Origin: Bartonella sp. WD16.2
Lineage (GTDB): Bacteria > Pseudomonadota > Alphaproteobacteria > Rhizobiales > Rhizobiaceae
Direction of reading: 5' to 3'
Length of the DNA: 64,000 nt
NCBI RefSeq assembly: GCF_002022505.1
Contig: NZ_CP019781.1
Coordinates: 558,001-622,000 of the forward strand
Numbering within the stretch: position 1 is the stretch's first letter; every line of letters starts with the position of its first letter. The notes beneath the pieces were generated by a model, which made no database searches, had not been told where the DNA came from, and saw nothing but the letters and a program-made list of their open reading frames with translations. The position numbers and the translations under genes are program-made. Positions 20,776 to 30,266 of the stretch are shown in pieces.

Positions 20776-22419
20776 ATGACAATTATACTTAAGCCAGGCG
20801 AGGTAACGCTTAGCGAACTTGAATCTGTTTATTGGGGCGGTAAAATAAGCAAACTTCATAAAGATACCTATCTAGCTATTAAGAAGGGGGTGGAACGTAT
20901 TGCTGAAATTGTTGCGGGTAATGAACCAGTTTATGGCATTAATACCGGTTTTGGAAAGTTAGCTTCCATTAAAATTGATGCAGGTGATGTGGTCATTTTA
21001 CAAAGAAATCTTATTTTATCGCATTGTTGTGGTGTAGGGGCTCCTTTAGCTGAAAATATTGTACGTTTGATAATGACATTAAAACTTATTTCGCTTGGGC
21101 GAGGGGTTTCTGGTATTCGTCTGGAATTAGTGCATTTATTAGAAAATATGCTTAAAAAGGGAGTTATTCCTGTCATTCCTGAAAAGGGATCAGTTGGTGC
21201 ATCGGGTGATCTTGCACCACTTGCTCATATGGCAGCTGTTATGATAGGTGAGGGAGAAGCATTCTTTCAGAATATTCGTATGAGTGGAGCAGCTTCTTTA
21301 GAAAAAGCAGGGTTATCGCCTATCGTTTTAGAAGCGAAAGAGGGTTTAACTCTTATCAATGGTACTCAAACGTCAACAGCACTTGCACTTGCAGGTCTTT
21401 TTCGCTGTTATCGAGCATTATGTGGAGGGCTTCTTTCTAGCGCAATGTCTACAGACGCCATTATGGGCTCAACAGCCCCATTTCATCCCGATATCCATAT
21501 TTTACGCGGCCATCATGGGCAGATTGTTGTGTCGCAGGCATTAGAAAAACTTATGGAAGGTTCAGGAATTCGGGTAGAGCATTTACGTGATGATAAACGT
21601 GTCCAGGATCCTTATTGTATACGTTGCCAACCACAAGTTATGGGTGCTTGTTTTGATATTCTTACAGCGGCAGCAAAAACACTAATTATTGAAGCAAATG
21701 CAGTAACAGATAATCCATTGATTTTAAGTAACGGTGCGGTTGTATCGGGTGGAAATTTTCATGCTGAACCTGTTGCTTTCGCTGCGGATCAGATCGCGCT
21801 TGCTTTATGTGAAATAGGCTCAATTTCTCAAAGACGCATTGCTCTTATGGTTGATCCAGCAGTTTCTTATGGGCTTCCTGCTTTTTTAGTACGAAATGCA
21901 GGTCTTAATTCAGGCTTCATGATTGCTGAAGTAACAGCAGCTGCTTTAATGTCTGAAAATAAGCAAATGGCATATCCCGCTTCGGTTGATTCAACACCAA
22001 CTTCGGCAAATCAAGAAGATCATGTTTCAATGGCTTGCCATGGCGCTCGTCGATTATTAGCTATGAGCGAAAATCTTTTTACTATTATTGGTATTGAGAC
22101 ACTTGTTGCAGCGCAGGGAATTGAATGCCGAACTCCTCTAAAGACAAGTCCTTTATTGCAGTCTGTTATGGAATATTTACGTAGAAATATCACGACTCTT
22201 AAAGCAGATCGTTATATGACTGTAGATCTTGAAAAGGTGCATGTACTTGTAAGTGAGGGACATTTATTAGTCTGTTTTACCGAAAAACATTTTTCCGCAA
22301 TTAGAGCTGAAATAATATTTATTTTGAGATTAAGCAAAGGAAAAAGCTCATTATATTTTCTAGGCTTTCCTCATATAGGTTTGGTGTCAGATGATATATT
22401 TTACCGATTGAGTAAGTAG
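20776..22419 (+). CDS. hutH: Histidine ammonia-lyase
   Basis: Deaminates histidine to urocanate, first step of the Hut pathway; 547 residues from the ATG at 20776 (a start at 20743 is possible but gives a non-homologous leader). The MIO cofactor triad A142-S143-G144 lies in [21 protein letters not shown], the [16 protein letters not shown] block and QEDHVSM are also intact. The family is usually about 510 residues. Here the last 40 or so (after HLLVCF) do not resemble the normal end and look like read-through into formerly non-coding sequence. No hutU, hutI or hutG is in the window. The next gene, an amino acid permease, may supply histidine. Confidence 0.93.
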   Translation: MTIILKPGEVTLSELESVYWGGKISKLHKDTYLAIKKGVERIAEIVAGNEPVYGINTGFGKLASIKIDAGDVVILQRNLILSHCCGVGAPLAENIVRLIMTLKLISLGRGVSGIRLELVHLLENMLKKGVIPVIPEKGSVGASGDLAPLAHMAAVMIGEGEAFFQNIRMSGAASLEKAGLSPIVLEAKEGLTLINGTQTSTALALAGLFRCYRALCGGLLSSAMSTDAIMGSTAPFHPDIHILRGHHGQIVVSQALEKLMEGSGIRVEHLRDDKRVQDPYCIRCQPQVMGACFDILTAAAKTLIIEANAVTDNPLILSNGAVVSGGNFHAEPVAFAADQIALALCEIGSISQRRIALMVDPAVSYGLPAFLVRNAGLNSGFMIAEVTAAALMSENKQMAYPASVDSTPTSANQEDHVSMACHGARRLLAMSENLFTIIGIETLVAAQGIECRTPLKTSPLLQSVMEYLRRNITTLKADRYMTVDLEKVHVLVSEGHLLVCFTEKHFSAIRAEIIFILRLSKGKSSLYFLGFPHIGLVSDDIFYRLSK

Positions 22420-22777
22420 AGACGGTTTATAAATTAAATGAGCATATTCACCATTTCTATGTTTGGGTTGTAATAATGTAATGGCAATACATCGAAAGCA
22501 TCATAAAAAAGGCATTATTTATTATCAACACCTCCTAAAACTGAGAAAACAAAAAGAATATAATTTTTTGTTATGAATAGTGCAAATTGCATCATCATAT
22601 ATAATGATTATGCATTTTAACCGTTATGATATTATATTTTTTATGAGATGAAAAAATAGAAATTTCAAAATCTTTCAAGTCCATTAAAGTTTTTTGCATT
22701 TCAGTCGGTTTTGGTGCTTGTTAGTCTGAAGATTTGCGCCTTTATAGGGATTATATAGCATTTGAAAAAGGAAAAAA
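22420..22777. other. Intergenic region hutH / permease
   Basis: 358 bases. Only short unsupported frames are present (for example about 31 codons from 22481). A promoter for the permease is expected here; nothing specific was recognised. Confidence 0.4.
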
Positions 22778-24169
22778 ATGTCAATAAACCAACTTAAACG
22801 AGGTATGAATAAACGTCAGGTTATATTTTTAGCTTTTGGGTCTGCTATCGGAACAGGTCTTTTTTACGGGTCTGCACAAGCAATTAATCTTACTGGCCCA
22901 AGTGTTCTTATTGCGTATTGTGTTGCAGGTTTAGCTGTTTTTATGGTGATGCGGGCTCTAGGTGAGATGATTATTCATAATCCTTTGCCAGGTTCTTTTG
23001 CCCGTTATGCTGCAAAGCATATATCACCTTTGGCTGGTTTTTTAACAGGGTGGACATATGTTTTTGAGGTGGTTCTTGTTGGTTTAGCTGATATCACAGT
23101 TTTTGCCACTTATATGGGGTTTTGGTATCCTAGTGTTTCTCCTTGGATCTGGACATTGAGCATTACACTTATTATTACCGCCATTAATTTAACTGCAGTA
23201 AAAGTATATGGTGAGCTAGAATTTTGGCTGTCTTTTGTCAAAGTAATTGCTATTATTGTTATGATTGCTTTAGGGGTAGCAATTATTGTATTTAATTGGA
23301 ATATGGGCACGCAACCCACTATTCATAATTTATGGCAAAATGGTGGTATATTTCCCAATGGTTGGTTTGGTTTTTTAGCTTGCTTTAGTGTCGTTGTTTT
23401 TTCTTTTGGTGGGGTAGAAATTGTTGGAATAGCGGCTATGGAAACGCAAGATCCTAATAAAATTATTTCAAAGGCAATTAATTCTATTCCGATTCGGATT
23501 TTACTATTTTACGTTATGACTTTAACAGTTTTAATGATACTTTATCCTTGGAATAAAATTGGTTTTGTTGACAGTCCTTTTGTTTCAATTTTTGAAAACC
23601 TTGGTATTTCATCAGCGGCTAATATTCTTAACGTTGTTGTTGTTACAGCGGCTGTTTCAGCCATTAATAGTGAAATGTATGGTGCTAGTCGCATGATTCA
23701 TGGGCTATCGCAAGAAGGCTATGCATTTAAGAAATTTCAATATCTATCAAAAAACGGTATACCAATTTTTGTTATTTTACTAATATTTGTCATGTTTCTT
23801 TTTGGTGTTGTTCTTAACTATTTTTATCACGATCAACTTTTTTTTCTCATTGCAGCAATGGCAACATTTGCGACAGTTTTCGTTTGGGGAATGATTTTGC
23901 TTTCGCAAATTTTTATGCGACTTAAAATGCCTAAAAAAGAACAGCATAATTTAAAATTTCCGATTCCATTTTGGCCAGTAGGATCGATTTTTGCTATTTT
24001 GTTTATGATTTTTATTTTCTTTTTGTTATGCTTTTTTAATGATACACGACCAGTTTTAATCATAGGAGTTGTTTGGATTGGTTGGCTTGTAGTTTGCTTT
24101 TACGTACTTAATTTTTTTAATAAAAAAACAGAAAAGCTATCTATAAAAATTGAATTTTTTATTTATTAA
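22778..24169 (+). CDS. APC-family amino acid permease (ProY/GabP/histidine permease group)
   Basis: Inner-membrane proton-coupled amino acid importer, 463 residues with about 12 hydrophobic segments. The first segment has GSAIGTGLFYGSA and the family block GSFARYAAKH is present; GVEIVGIAAMETQDP matches the amino acid transporter branch of the APC superfamily. AAGGAAAAAA precedes the ATG at 22778. It is 358 bases downstream of hutH in the same direction, which makes histidine a reasonable substrate guess; proline or related amino acids are equally possible by family. Confidence 0.9.
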   Translation: MSINQLKRGMNKRQVIFLAFGSAIGTGLFYGSAQAINLTGPSVLIAYCVAGLAVFMVMRALGEMIIHNPLPGSFARYAAKHISPLAGFLTGWTYVFEVVLVGLADITVFATYMGFWYPSVSPWIWTLSITLIITAINLTAVKVYGELEFWLSFVKVIAIIVMIALGVAIIVFNWNMGTQPTIHNLWQNGGIFPNGWFGFLACFSVVVFSFGGVEIVGIAAMETQDPNKIISKAINSIPIRILLFYVMTLTVLMILYPWNKIGFVDSPFVSIFENLGISSAANILNVVVVTAAVSAINSEMYGASRMIHGLSQEGYAFKKFQYLSKNGIPIFVILLIFVMFLFGVVLNYFYHDQLFFLIAAMATFATVFVWGMILLSQIFMRLKMPKKEQHNLKFPIPFWPVGSIFAILFMIFIFFLLCFFNDTRPVLIIGVVWIGWLVVCFYVLNFFNKKTEKLSIKIEFFIY

Positions 24170-24541
24170 TAACAAAGCATTTTTGTTATTTTGGTGGATA
24201 ATCATTACAAATGCGGTAAATATTATAAGCGCATTGTCATTGAGAAACCGAGTTTTAGTGATTAGGTAGCTAGAAAAATCTACTTTATGGAAATCCTATA
24301 TTACTAATAAGATTAGTAAGTGTAGCATATGTGAAAGTTGTTTTATGTATTAGTAATGAGCCTTTAAGTGAAATTTTAAAAAAACGTTTTGAATAATTGA
24401 GGAGAGGGTATAATTATTTATAAATTTGTATTCCTCATACGAATATAGTCAGATTTCGTATCTTAATTATTCTTGATTTCATACTAAGATAATTGCGTTA
24501 AATAAAAAGGAAAATCATTAATTAGTACTTGATTGTGATAT

Positions 24542-24690
24542 TCAGCATACGCTCTTGTACAAGCCGTTGAAAATATTCTCGCTGGTTAGGTCAAGGAGAT
24601 GTCAAAGGTATTTATACCCACATGTGCAGAATTTGTTTTCTACTGTCAAAAAGTAAAAGATGATATGACTTGGCAATGCTTGATATATGC
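24542..24690 (+). pseudogene. Decayed fragment, possibly phage-derived
   Basis: In one frame the sequence reads SAYALVQAVENILAG, a TAG stop, then VKEMSKVFIPTCAEFVFYC and on to a TAA at about 24689. This resembles short proteins found in rhizobial prophages that contain a (F/Y)xPT-x-AE motif. The match is from memory of the pattern only. It lacks a start and has an internal stop, so it is not functional as read. Confidence 0.3.
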
Positions 24691-25025
24691 ATAAAGCGAT
24701 TGAAAATACTCATAAAAAGGCGCTGAAATAATAGGAGAGACGAGAGAATGTAATTTCACTTACAGAGATTGAAAGAAGAACAGTAAAATAGAAAAAAACG
24801 CTAATCACTTTTGAATTGAATATGCATTTTAAATTAACAGAAACACACTTTAAAGAAAAATTTAAAAGCTTTTTATTTGTTTGTGTATGTATTTATTGGA
24901 AATACAAAACACTCTCTGTACAAGCTAATTTGAAAAAATTAGAACAAAGCACAAAAATTGGTACAAGATTAAGGAAATATAATCTTACTTTTTTCCATTA
25001 AAGTGGGCAAGGGATTTTTAACTTT

Positions 25026-25359
25026 TTAAAGATACATGTTTTGTTGTTGTGGGTTAATTTGTAAACTATTTAATGATGTATGTTCAGCACTATTTGCTTT
25101 AACATCTTTAATAACTTGTAATGTTTTCGGGATGGGTTGGAATAAATCAAGTAGTAACGCTCGATTCCTAGCAATGTCGGTCGTAAAACATGCACACTGC
25201 ATCTGACATAATAAGATTTGTGGATTTTGGGACAGTATTCACAGCCTCCTGAATTTCATTAGGAATATGAGCTTGAATTTTTCTGTTATTAAATTTTCTA
25301 TTACATCTTGTAACTGTGATATAATACAAAGCAAGTTTGTGTTGAGAGAATCTTATTTC
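25026..25359 (-). pseudogene. Decayed gene of unknown function
   Basis: On the minus strand an open segment from 25359 (QAHIPNEIQEAVNTVPKSTN...) ends at a TAG at 25168-25170. The reading then continues in another frame as RNRALLLDLFQPIPKTLQV... to TAA at 25026-25028. Amino acid composition in both parts is protein-like and the two join at one point, so a single ancestral gene with one frameshift is likely. No start codon context and no family were recognised. Confidence 0.4.
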
Positions 25360-25433
25360 CTAGCCTTATTATTTTATCCCCAACCTTAAATAAATACTAA
25401 AAAATCAATAGGTTATATGGGCAAAAAAACGCT

Positions 25434-25508
<75 letters not shown>

Positions 25509-25615
25509 ATTCAATAATGGTGCATATCCGCATACTGCATATAGAATTATAAACGTCAATGTCTGATTTAATGTTTTATTTGGTTAAATGCAGATAATTT
25601 ACAGAAAATGTTCTG

Positions 25616-25978
25616 TTAAGCAGCTATAAGTATTTTTTCAACTTCACTAACTAATTCACGCAAATGAAACGGTTTAGAGAGCACTTTAGCATCGGGAAGG
25701 GTATCATTATTTGAATTTAATGCAACTGCTGCAAAACCTGTAATGAACATAACCCGTAAATCAGGATCAATTTCAGTAGCACGTCGTGCTAGTTCAATTC
25801 CATCCATTTCTGGCATCACAATATCAGTGAGTAGAAGAGAAAATGGCTCTTCTTGTAAACGTTTATATGCACTAGCACCATTATCAAAGTCGATAACTTC
25901 ATAACCTGCACGTTTTAGTGCTTTTGCTAGAAAACGGCGCATATCATTATCATCTTCCGCGAGCAAGATTCGTTTCAT
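25616..25978 (-). CDS. cpdR: Single-domain response regulator CpdR
   Basis: A lone receiver domain of 120 residues from the ATG at 25976-25978 (an upstream ATG at 25997-25999 adds seven residues not typical of the family). The acidic pocket is AEDDND near residues 7-12, the phosphoacceptor is D52 in LLTDIVMPEMDG, and the conserved Lys is in LSKPFH. In Caulobacter and rhizobia, unphosphorylated CpdR recruits substrates to ClpXP and drives CtrA turnover; phosphorylation by the CckA-ChpT relay turns it off. The same role is inferred here from high overall resemblance. Confidence 0.92.
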   Translation of the reverse strand: MKRILLAEDDNDMRRFLAKALKRAGYEVIDFDNGASAYKRLQEEPFSLLLTDIVMPEMDGIELARRATEIDPDLRVMFITGFAAVALNSNNDTLPDAKVLSKPFHLRELVSEVEKILIAA

Positions 25979-26697
25979 GTTTATGTCCAATTGCTCCATT
26001 TATCAGTTTATCACTATACTGATGTATACGATATAAAATATTTATAAAAAAGCGGTAAAATGTTTATAATTAGAATGAATAGCAAAATGGTTAACTCTTG
26101 CATATTTGTCAAGGATACATAATGTTGTTTTAAATTGAATTCAATTTAAAATATATATGACATTGGAAGAAGACTAAGCATTTATATGTTTTAAATTTTC
26201 TTAGTTGTGTGTTTTGTTTTTAAATTTTTCTCATTTTGGGTATATTTAGGTTAAAAGTTTTATAAATATATCGGTTTTAAAAACTGTTAATACTAATAAA
26301 AGAGAGTTTAGTGTATTAATTTTCTATTTTGAAACGCCATAAAAAACGGTATTTTGAGTTGTCACAGTGCTACCTGTTTTTAGTAATGTGAATTGTAAGA
26401 TATATGAATTTAATTCCAATATGTTTTTTCCTCACCGAATTTTGGTTATTCAAAAAAATATGAAAGATAGAAGAAAATAGGTAATATATTTTATAAGAAA
26501 CTTTCTGACTAAAGTTCTTAGATCAAAGCAGAAAGCTATATTTCCCTTATCACATAGTGTTAAAACTGAAAAAGCACTTAATACTAGATTATAATTGTGA
26601 TGAAAGAATAGGAAACAGTTATCTTATTTTTGCTCTCTTTTACCAATGAAAATACAAAAGAGTTGAAATGGAAAAGATTAATTACCAAATAAATATC
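25979..26697. other. Intergenic region cpdR / small heat-shock gene
   Basis: About 720 bases, AT-rich, between divergent genes. The standout element is the perfect 24-bp palindrome at 26128-26151. No gene was seen. The 3' part leads into the ROSE-like leader. Confidence 0.5.
26128..26151. repeat. Perfect 24-bp palindrome
   Basis: TTTTAAATTGAA followed by its exact reverse complement, centred on GAATTC. It lies 150 bases upstream of the cpdR start and about 640 bases upstream of the heat-shock gene. It has no loop, so it is more like a protein-binding operator than a hairpin. Confidence 0.7.
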
Positions 26698-26788
26698 ACA
26701 ATCGCCATGATGGGATTGTTGGTTTGTAAAGAAGTCTGCCATTTGGAGACTTTGTAATTAATTATAGTCGCTCTAAAGGAGGGCAATT
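26698..26788 (+). promoter_or_regulatory. ROSE-like RNA thermometer in the hsp20 leader
   Basis: Three successive hairpins fill the 90 bases before the start codon. Hairpin 1 (26698-26719) pairs ACAATC/GATTGT and CCA/TGG. Hairpin 2 (26732-26752) pairs AAGTCT/AGACTT and CCA/TGG. Hairpin 3 (26770-26784) pairs GCTCT with AGGGC and covers the GGAGGG ribosome-binding site. Immediately upstream is TCGCT, matching the UYGCU motif of ROSE elements, which control small heat-shock genes in rhizobia. Heating would melt the last stem and free the ribosome-binding site. The call rests on structure and gene context; no covariance search was possible. Confidence 0.7.
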
Positions 26789-27289
26789 ATGCGTCAAGTA
26801 GATTTTTCACCGTTCTATCGTTCAACAGTAGGTTTTGATCATCTTTTAAACTGGTTTGATTCCAGAACACAACCGGATGATGTTTCCTCTTATCCACCAT
26901 ATAATATTGAGCGTTTAAGTGAGGATTCTTATCGGATTTCTATGGCTGTTGCTGGTTTTTCTTTAAATGAAATCGATATTGAAACGCATTGTAACCAGCT
27001 AACCATTAAAGGTGAGAAAATACCTGAAAATGATAACGAAGGGCGAGAATTTCTTTACAGAGGAATTGCTTCGCGTGCTTTTGAAAGGCGTTTTCATTTA
27101 GCTGATCATGTTAAGGTCATAGGAGCAGAATTAAGAGATGGTCTTCTTCATATTCAGCTTAAAAGAGAAATGCCAGCTGAATTAAAACCGAAGAAGATAG
27201 TTGTACAACAAGCGTCGCCATCTGTTGCTAAAAATAGCAATGGTCATAATATGCATAAAGCGAGTTTAGAAGTTGAAACAACGGAATAA
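26789..27289 (+). CDS. Small heat-shock protein (Hsp20 / IbpA type)
   Basis: ATP-independent chaperone that holds unfolding proteins; 166 residues. The N-terminus (MRQVDFSPFYRSTVGFDHLLNWF) is that of rhizobial class A Hsp20 proteins. The alpha-crystallin domain runs from about 35 to 130 (YRISMAVAGFSLNEIDIETHCNQLTIKGEK; FHLADHVKVIGAELRDGLLHIQL). The C-terminal I-x-I anchor appears as KIVV. The GGAGGG site 7 bases before the ATG is enclosed in the ROSE-like stem. A strong hairpin terminator follows. Confidence 0.95.
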   Translation: MRQVDFSPFYRSTVGFDHLLNWFDSRTQPDDVSSYPPYNIERLSEDSYRISMAVAGFSLNEIDIETHCNQLTIKGEKIPENDNEGREFLYRGIASRAFERRFHLADHVKVIGAELRDGLLHIQLKREMPAELKPKKIVVQQASPSVAKNSNGHNMHKASLEVETTE

Positions 27290-27311
27290 ATTATAATTTT
27301 AAATATTCAGA

Positions 27312-27339
27312 ACGCGAGGCGAAAGTCTCGCGTTTTTTT
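27312..27339 (+). terminator. Rho-independent terminator of hsp20
   Basis: Stem ACGCGAG / CTCGCGT (27312-27318 with 27327-27333), loop GCGAAAGT, followed by a T-run. It starts 22 bases after the hsp20 stop. Confidence 0.9.
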
Positions 27340-27692
27340 GTTTTATACTGATGAAAAGGCTGTTTAATTGAAAGTTTGTTGTGTAAATAATGATTGTGAA
27401 TAATAGCATTATTTTCAATTATACAAGCTAATAGAAATAGCTTAAATGTAGTAAAGATAAGATGATTTCTGTAGATCAATTAGTAACTGTATGAGAGATA
27501 GTATAAACTTACTTCTGATAGCTATTTATATGAGCAACAATTTTTTTTTGATAGTTCAATAGAATGTATGGTGAGTCAGCAAGATATTAGATTAGAATAA
27601 GTGTGTTTATTGTGTATACTAAAATAGGTATCAGAAAAATTATTCTAATTTTTAAAAATGTATATTTCTCATTTTTTGAATAGAATATAAAA
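27340..27692. other. Intergenic region hsp20 / tRNA-Pro
   Basis: About 350 AT-rich bases. A 62-codon antisense frame overlaps the terminator and looks spurious. Nothing else was seen. Confidence 0.4.
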
Positions 27693-27769
<77 letters not shown>

Positions 27770-28064
27770 AACTGCCCAAAACGACTAAACGACTGTCTCT
27801 TTAAAGGCAAGAGAAAAAATAAACAGAATAAAATCTAATGAAATGTCCTTTTTCTATTTTAAAAAAATCTTTAAAGGTAAAAATGAAACTTAGTACTTCA
27901 TTATTTTGGAGTGAATTTGAAATGAGCAATCAAAACTCAAGTTTACAAAAAGGGTTAAATGTTCCAATTTATGTCTTATTATTTCGTTTTTAATATATCA
28001 AAAAATAAAATTATCGTAGATAAAGTCATTAAAAACGCTTGTTTGGTAAGGGAAGAGTGAACCG

Positions 28065-28439
28065 ATGGGACATTCGGTAATAAGTTTGACAGAAATCGCA
28101 ATAGATCGCATTAAAGATATTATGAAAACAAAAAATGCGTGTGGTATTCTTATAGGTATCAAAAAAGGTGGCTGTGCGGGAATGGAATATACAATTACTC
28201 TCGCAGAAGAAGAAATGCACGATGCGGACGTTGTTGAAATTAATGGTGCTCGTGTTTTTATTGCGCGCGATGCAATATTATTTTTATTAGGGACACAGAT
28301 AGATTATGAAGTAACCACACTTCGTTCTGGTTTTATATTCAACAATCCCAATCAAATTTCAGCATGCGGGTGTGGTGAATCAGTAGAAATTCATCCTGCT
28401 TCACAAAATAAATTGAATGAAATATATGAAACTCATTGA
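28065..28439 (+). CDS. A-type Fe-S cluster carrier (IscA/SufA/ErpA family)
   Basis: 124 residues of the HesB/IscA family, which carries or inserts iron-sulfur clusters. The three conserved cysteines are C37 (GGCAG) and C101, C103 (CGCGES). Start ATG at 28065 after GGGAAGAG. It stands alone rather than inside a suf or isc operon here. The exact subtype (SufA or IscA) cannot be set from this sequence alone. Confidence 0.93.
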   Translation: MGHSVISLTEIAIDRIKDIMKTKNACGILIGIKKGGCAGMEYTITLAEEEMHDADVVEINGARVFIARDAILFLLGTQIDYEVTTLRSGFIFNNPNQISACGCGESVEIHPASQNKLNEIYETH

Positions 28440-28485
28440 GTTTTGTGAGATTGTGTTTAGTAAAGCAAGATTGTAGTTAGTTTTT

Positions 28486-29306
28486 TTATTGTGTATTTTT
28501 AGCTTCATTCCAAAGAGCTTCCATTTCTTTTAAAGATACGTCAACTAATTTTTTTGACTGATTTGATAGACTTTCTTCGATATAGGTGAAGCGATTTCTA
28601 AATTTTATATTTGTTTTTTTTAATGCTTTTTGGGGGTCAATATTCAAATGGCGTGCAAGATTAAGTATGGCAAAATAAAGATCACCGAATTCTTCTTCTA
28701 TTTCTAAAGCTTTATCAATCTTAATTGCTTCTTTAAGTTCATTGAACTCTTCTTTTATTTTTTGAAGACTTTGTCTTTTTTACGCCAATCAAAGCCCACT
28801 TTAGCAGCCATATTTTGTAAAGCGAGCGCTTCTCGATCTGCTGGTTGAGTCGACTTTACTTGTGCAAGATAGCCTGTTGGTGTATCGTCTGGTAAATCTG
28901 CTTCTTTGAGCCGTTGTTTCCGTTCAGCTTTTTCTATTTTTTTGATACGTTCCCATGTATCCTCCGGAAAATCTAAGTTTCTTTGTTTTGCATTTCCAAA
29001 AACGTGAGGATGACGGCGAATTATTTTTGAGGTAATAGCATAAACAATATCATCAAAAGAAAAACTACCTTCTTCCTTAGCAATCGCAGCATAATAGACT
29101 ATCTGTAAAAGAAGGTCCCCCAATTCATCGCAAAGATCTATCCGGTTACCTCGCTCAATGGCATCAATAACTTCATAAACTTCTTCGATTGTATAAGGTA
29201 TGATGGATTCAAAAGTTTGTTTTATATCCCAAGCACAACCACTATCACGATTTCGTAATATCGTAATAATTGTAATAAGGTCATTAATATCTTTTGATGC
29301 TAACAT
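28486..29306 (-). pseudogene. mazG: Nucleoside triphosphate pyrophosphohydrolase MazG, frameshifted
   Basis: MazG hydrolyses non-canonical or excess nucleoside triphosphates. The first frame (29306 down to 28755, 183 residues) holds the N-terminal MazG domain (CAWDIKQTFESI, EEVYEVIDAIE, ELGDLLLQIVYYA, RRHPHVFGN). It breaks at FDWRKKDKVFKK-stop. A second frame continues as KEEFNELKEAI, EEEFGDLYFAILNLARHL and so on to TAA at 28486. Adding one A to the A6 run (T-run at 28758-28763) restores DKVFKKIKEEFNEL, aligning exactly with the family. It may be a true pseudogene, a sequencing error or a slippage site. It lies 24 bases after lpxXL in the same direction. Confidence 0.85.
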
Positions 29307-29330
29307 TGCTGTCTCTTTTATATAGATATA

Positions 29331-30236
29331 TTATTCACCCCAGCGTTTATGAAACCACATCCATTGTCCGGGATATTCACGCACCCAAGTTTCAACAGTA
29401 TCATTTAATTTTTGCACAGAGGCATTTATGTCAATTTCATTTTTGTCATCAAGTGGAAGTTCCATACGCTCATATAACTCCAAACGATAACGTCCTCCAG
29501 CTAATCGAATACAACGTGCTGGATAAATATCACAATTATATTGCCGGGCGAGCTTTATGATTAAGGGATTAGTTTTAAGCGGTCGGTTAAAAAATGTACT
29601 AGGAATGCCTCGACGAAATTTTTGATCAACAAGCATACCAACATTTTCATTTTTTGCTAATTTTTCTGCTAATATCCAAGTTACATGTGCTACAGATGGT
29701 ACAAGATGTCCCATAGAATTTTGTCGAGTTTTCAAAACTTGATCTGCAATATAAGGGTTATTGGGTGGTCTAAATAACACTGTAACATTAAGATTAAAGC
29801 TTTGTGCACATATAGGAAGAAGCTCAAAGTTTCCAGTATGGGCTGTGAAAAAAATATGAGGCTTTTTTTCATTTTTTAATCGTTGAAATATTTCAGCTCC
29901 ACTGACTTCAATTAAACCAGGTTGGCTGGCATTTGGATCAAAATCAAAAATTTTATCGAGAAAAATATATTCGACGAGAAGTCGCCCCATATTTTCCCAC
30001 ATTTCTAGTGCAATTGCATGTAATTCTTGTTCCGTTTTTTCTGGATATGCAGCTCTAAGGTTTGCAAGTGCGATCTGATGACGAGATACAAGAGGACCAA
30101 ATGTTTTTGCTAACCAAGAAATAAAAGAAAATCCAATATTAATAGGAAGATGCCGTAAAACAGCCAAAAAAGCAATAAGCAAATGTGCCCACAACCAGTT
30201 TACAGACTTTTTAATAATGATTTTAATACGATACAT
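29331..30236 (-). CDS. lpxXL: Very-long-chain lipid A acyltransferase LpxXL
   Basis: LpxL-family acyltransferase, 301 residues, that transfers a secondary acyl chain to lipid A precursor at the inner membrane. It has an N-terminal hydrophobic segment (about 15-45) and the HxxxxE catalytic motif H133-TGNF-E138. The position at the end of acpXL-fabF2XL-fabF1XL-adh2XL identifies it as LpxXL, which uses the 26-28 carbon hydroxy acid carried by AcpXL. The plain LpxL alternative is less likely given this context. Confidence 0.9.
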   Translation of the reverse strand: MYRIKIIIKKSVNWLWAHLLIAFLAVLRHLPINIGFSFISWLAKTFGPLVSRHQIALANLRAAYPEKTEQELHAIALEMWENMGRLLVEYIFLDKIFDFDPNASQPGLIEVSGAEIFQRLKNEKKPHIFFTAHTGNFELLPICAQSFNLNVTVLFRPPNNPYIADQVLKTRQNSMGHLVPSVAHVTWILAEKLAKNENVGMLVDQKFRRGIPSTFFNRPLKTNPLIIKLARQYNCDIYPARCIRLAGGRYRLELYERMELPLDDKNEIDINASVQKLNDTVETWVREYPGQWMWFHKRWGE

Positions 30237-30266
30237 TGAAATTTTTATAAAATACTTTATTGTAAT

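Larger units (their letters stand above)
24170..25433. other. Gene-poor region with decayed genes between permease and tRNA-Val
   Basis: 1.26 kb with no intact gene. Two decayed coding segments are seen, at about 24542-24690 (plus) and 25026-25359 (minus), each listed separately. The rest is AT-rich with many stops in all frames. Confidence 0.6.

Noticed and set aside
24816..25001. 61-codon open frame in the region after the permease
   Set aside because: No ribosome-binding site, lysine- and phenylalanine-rich AT-driven composition, no recognisable motif; likely chance.
26085..26095. TTAACCAT-like CtrA half-site upstream of cpdR
   Set aside because: Only a half-site is present, without the spaced second TTAA; such octamers occur by chance in AT-rich DNA.
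27291..27479. 62-codon minus-strand frame after hsp20
   Set aside because: It overlaps the hsp20 terminator and has no start context.
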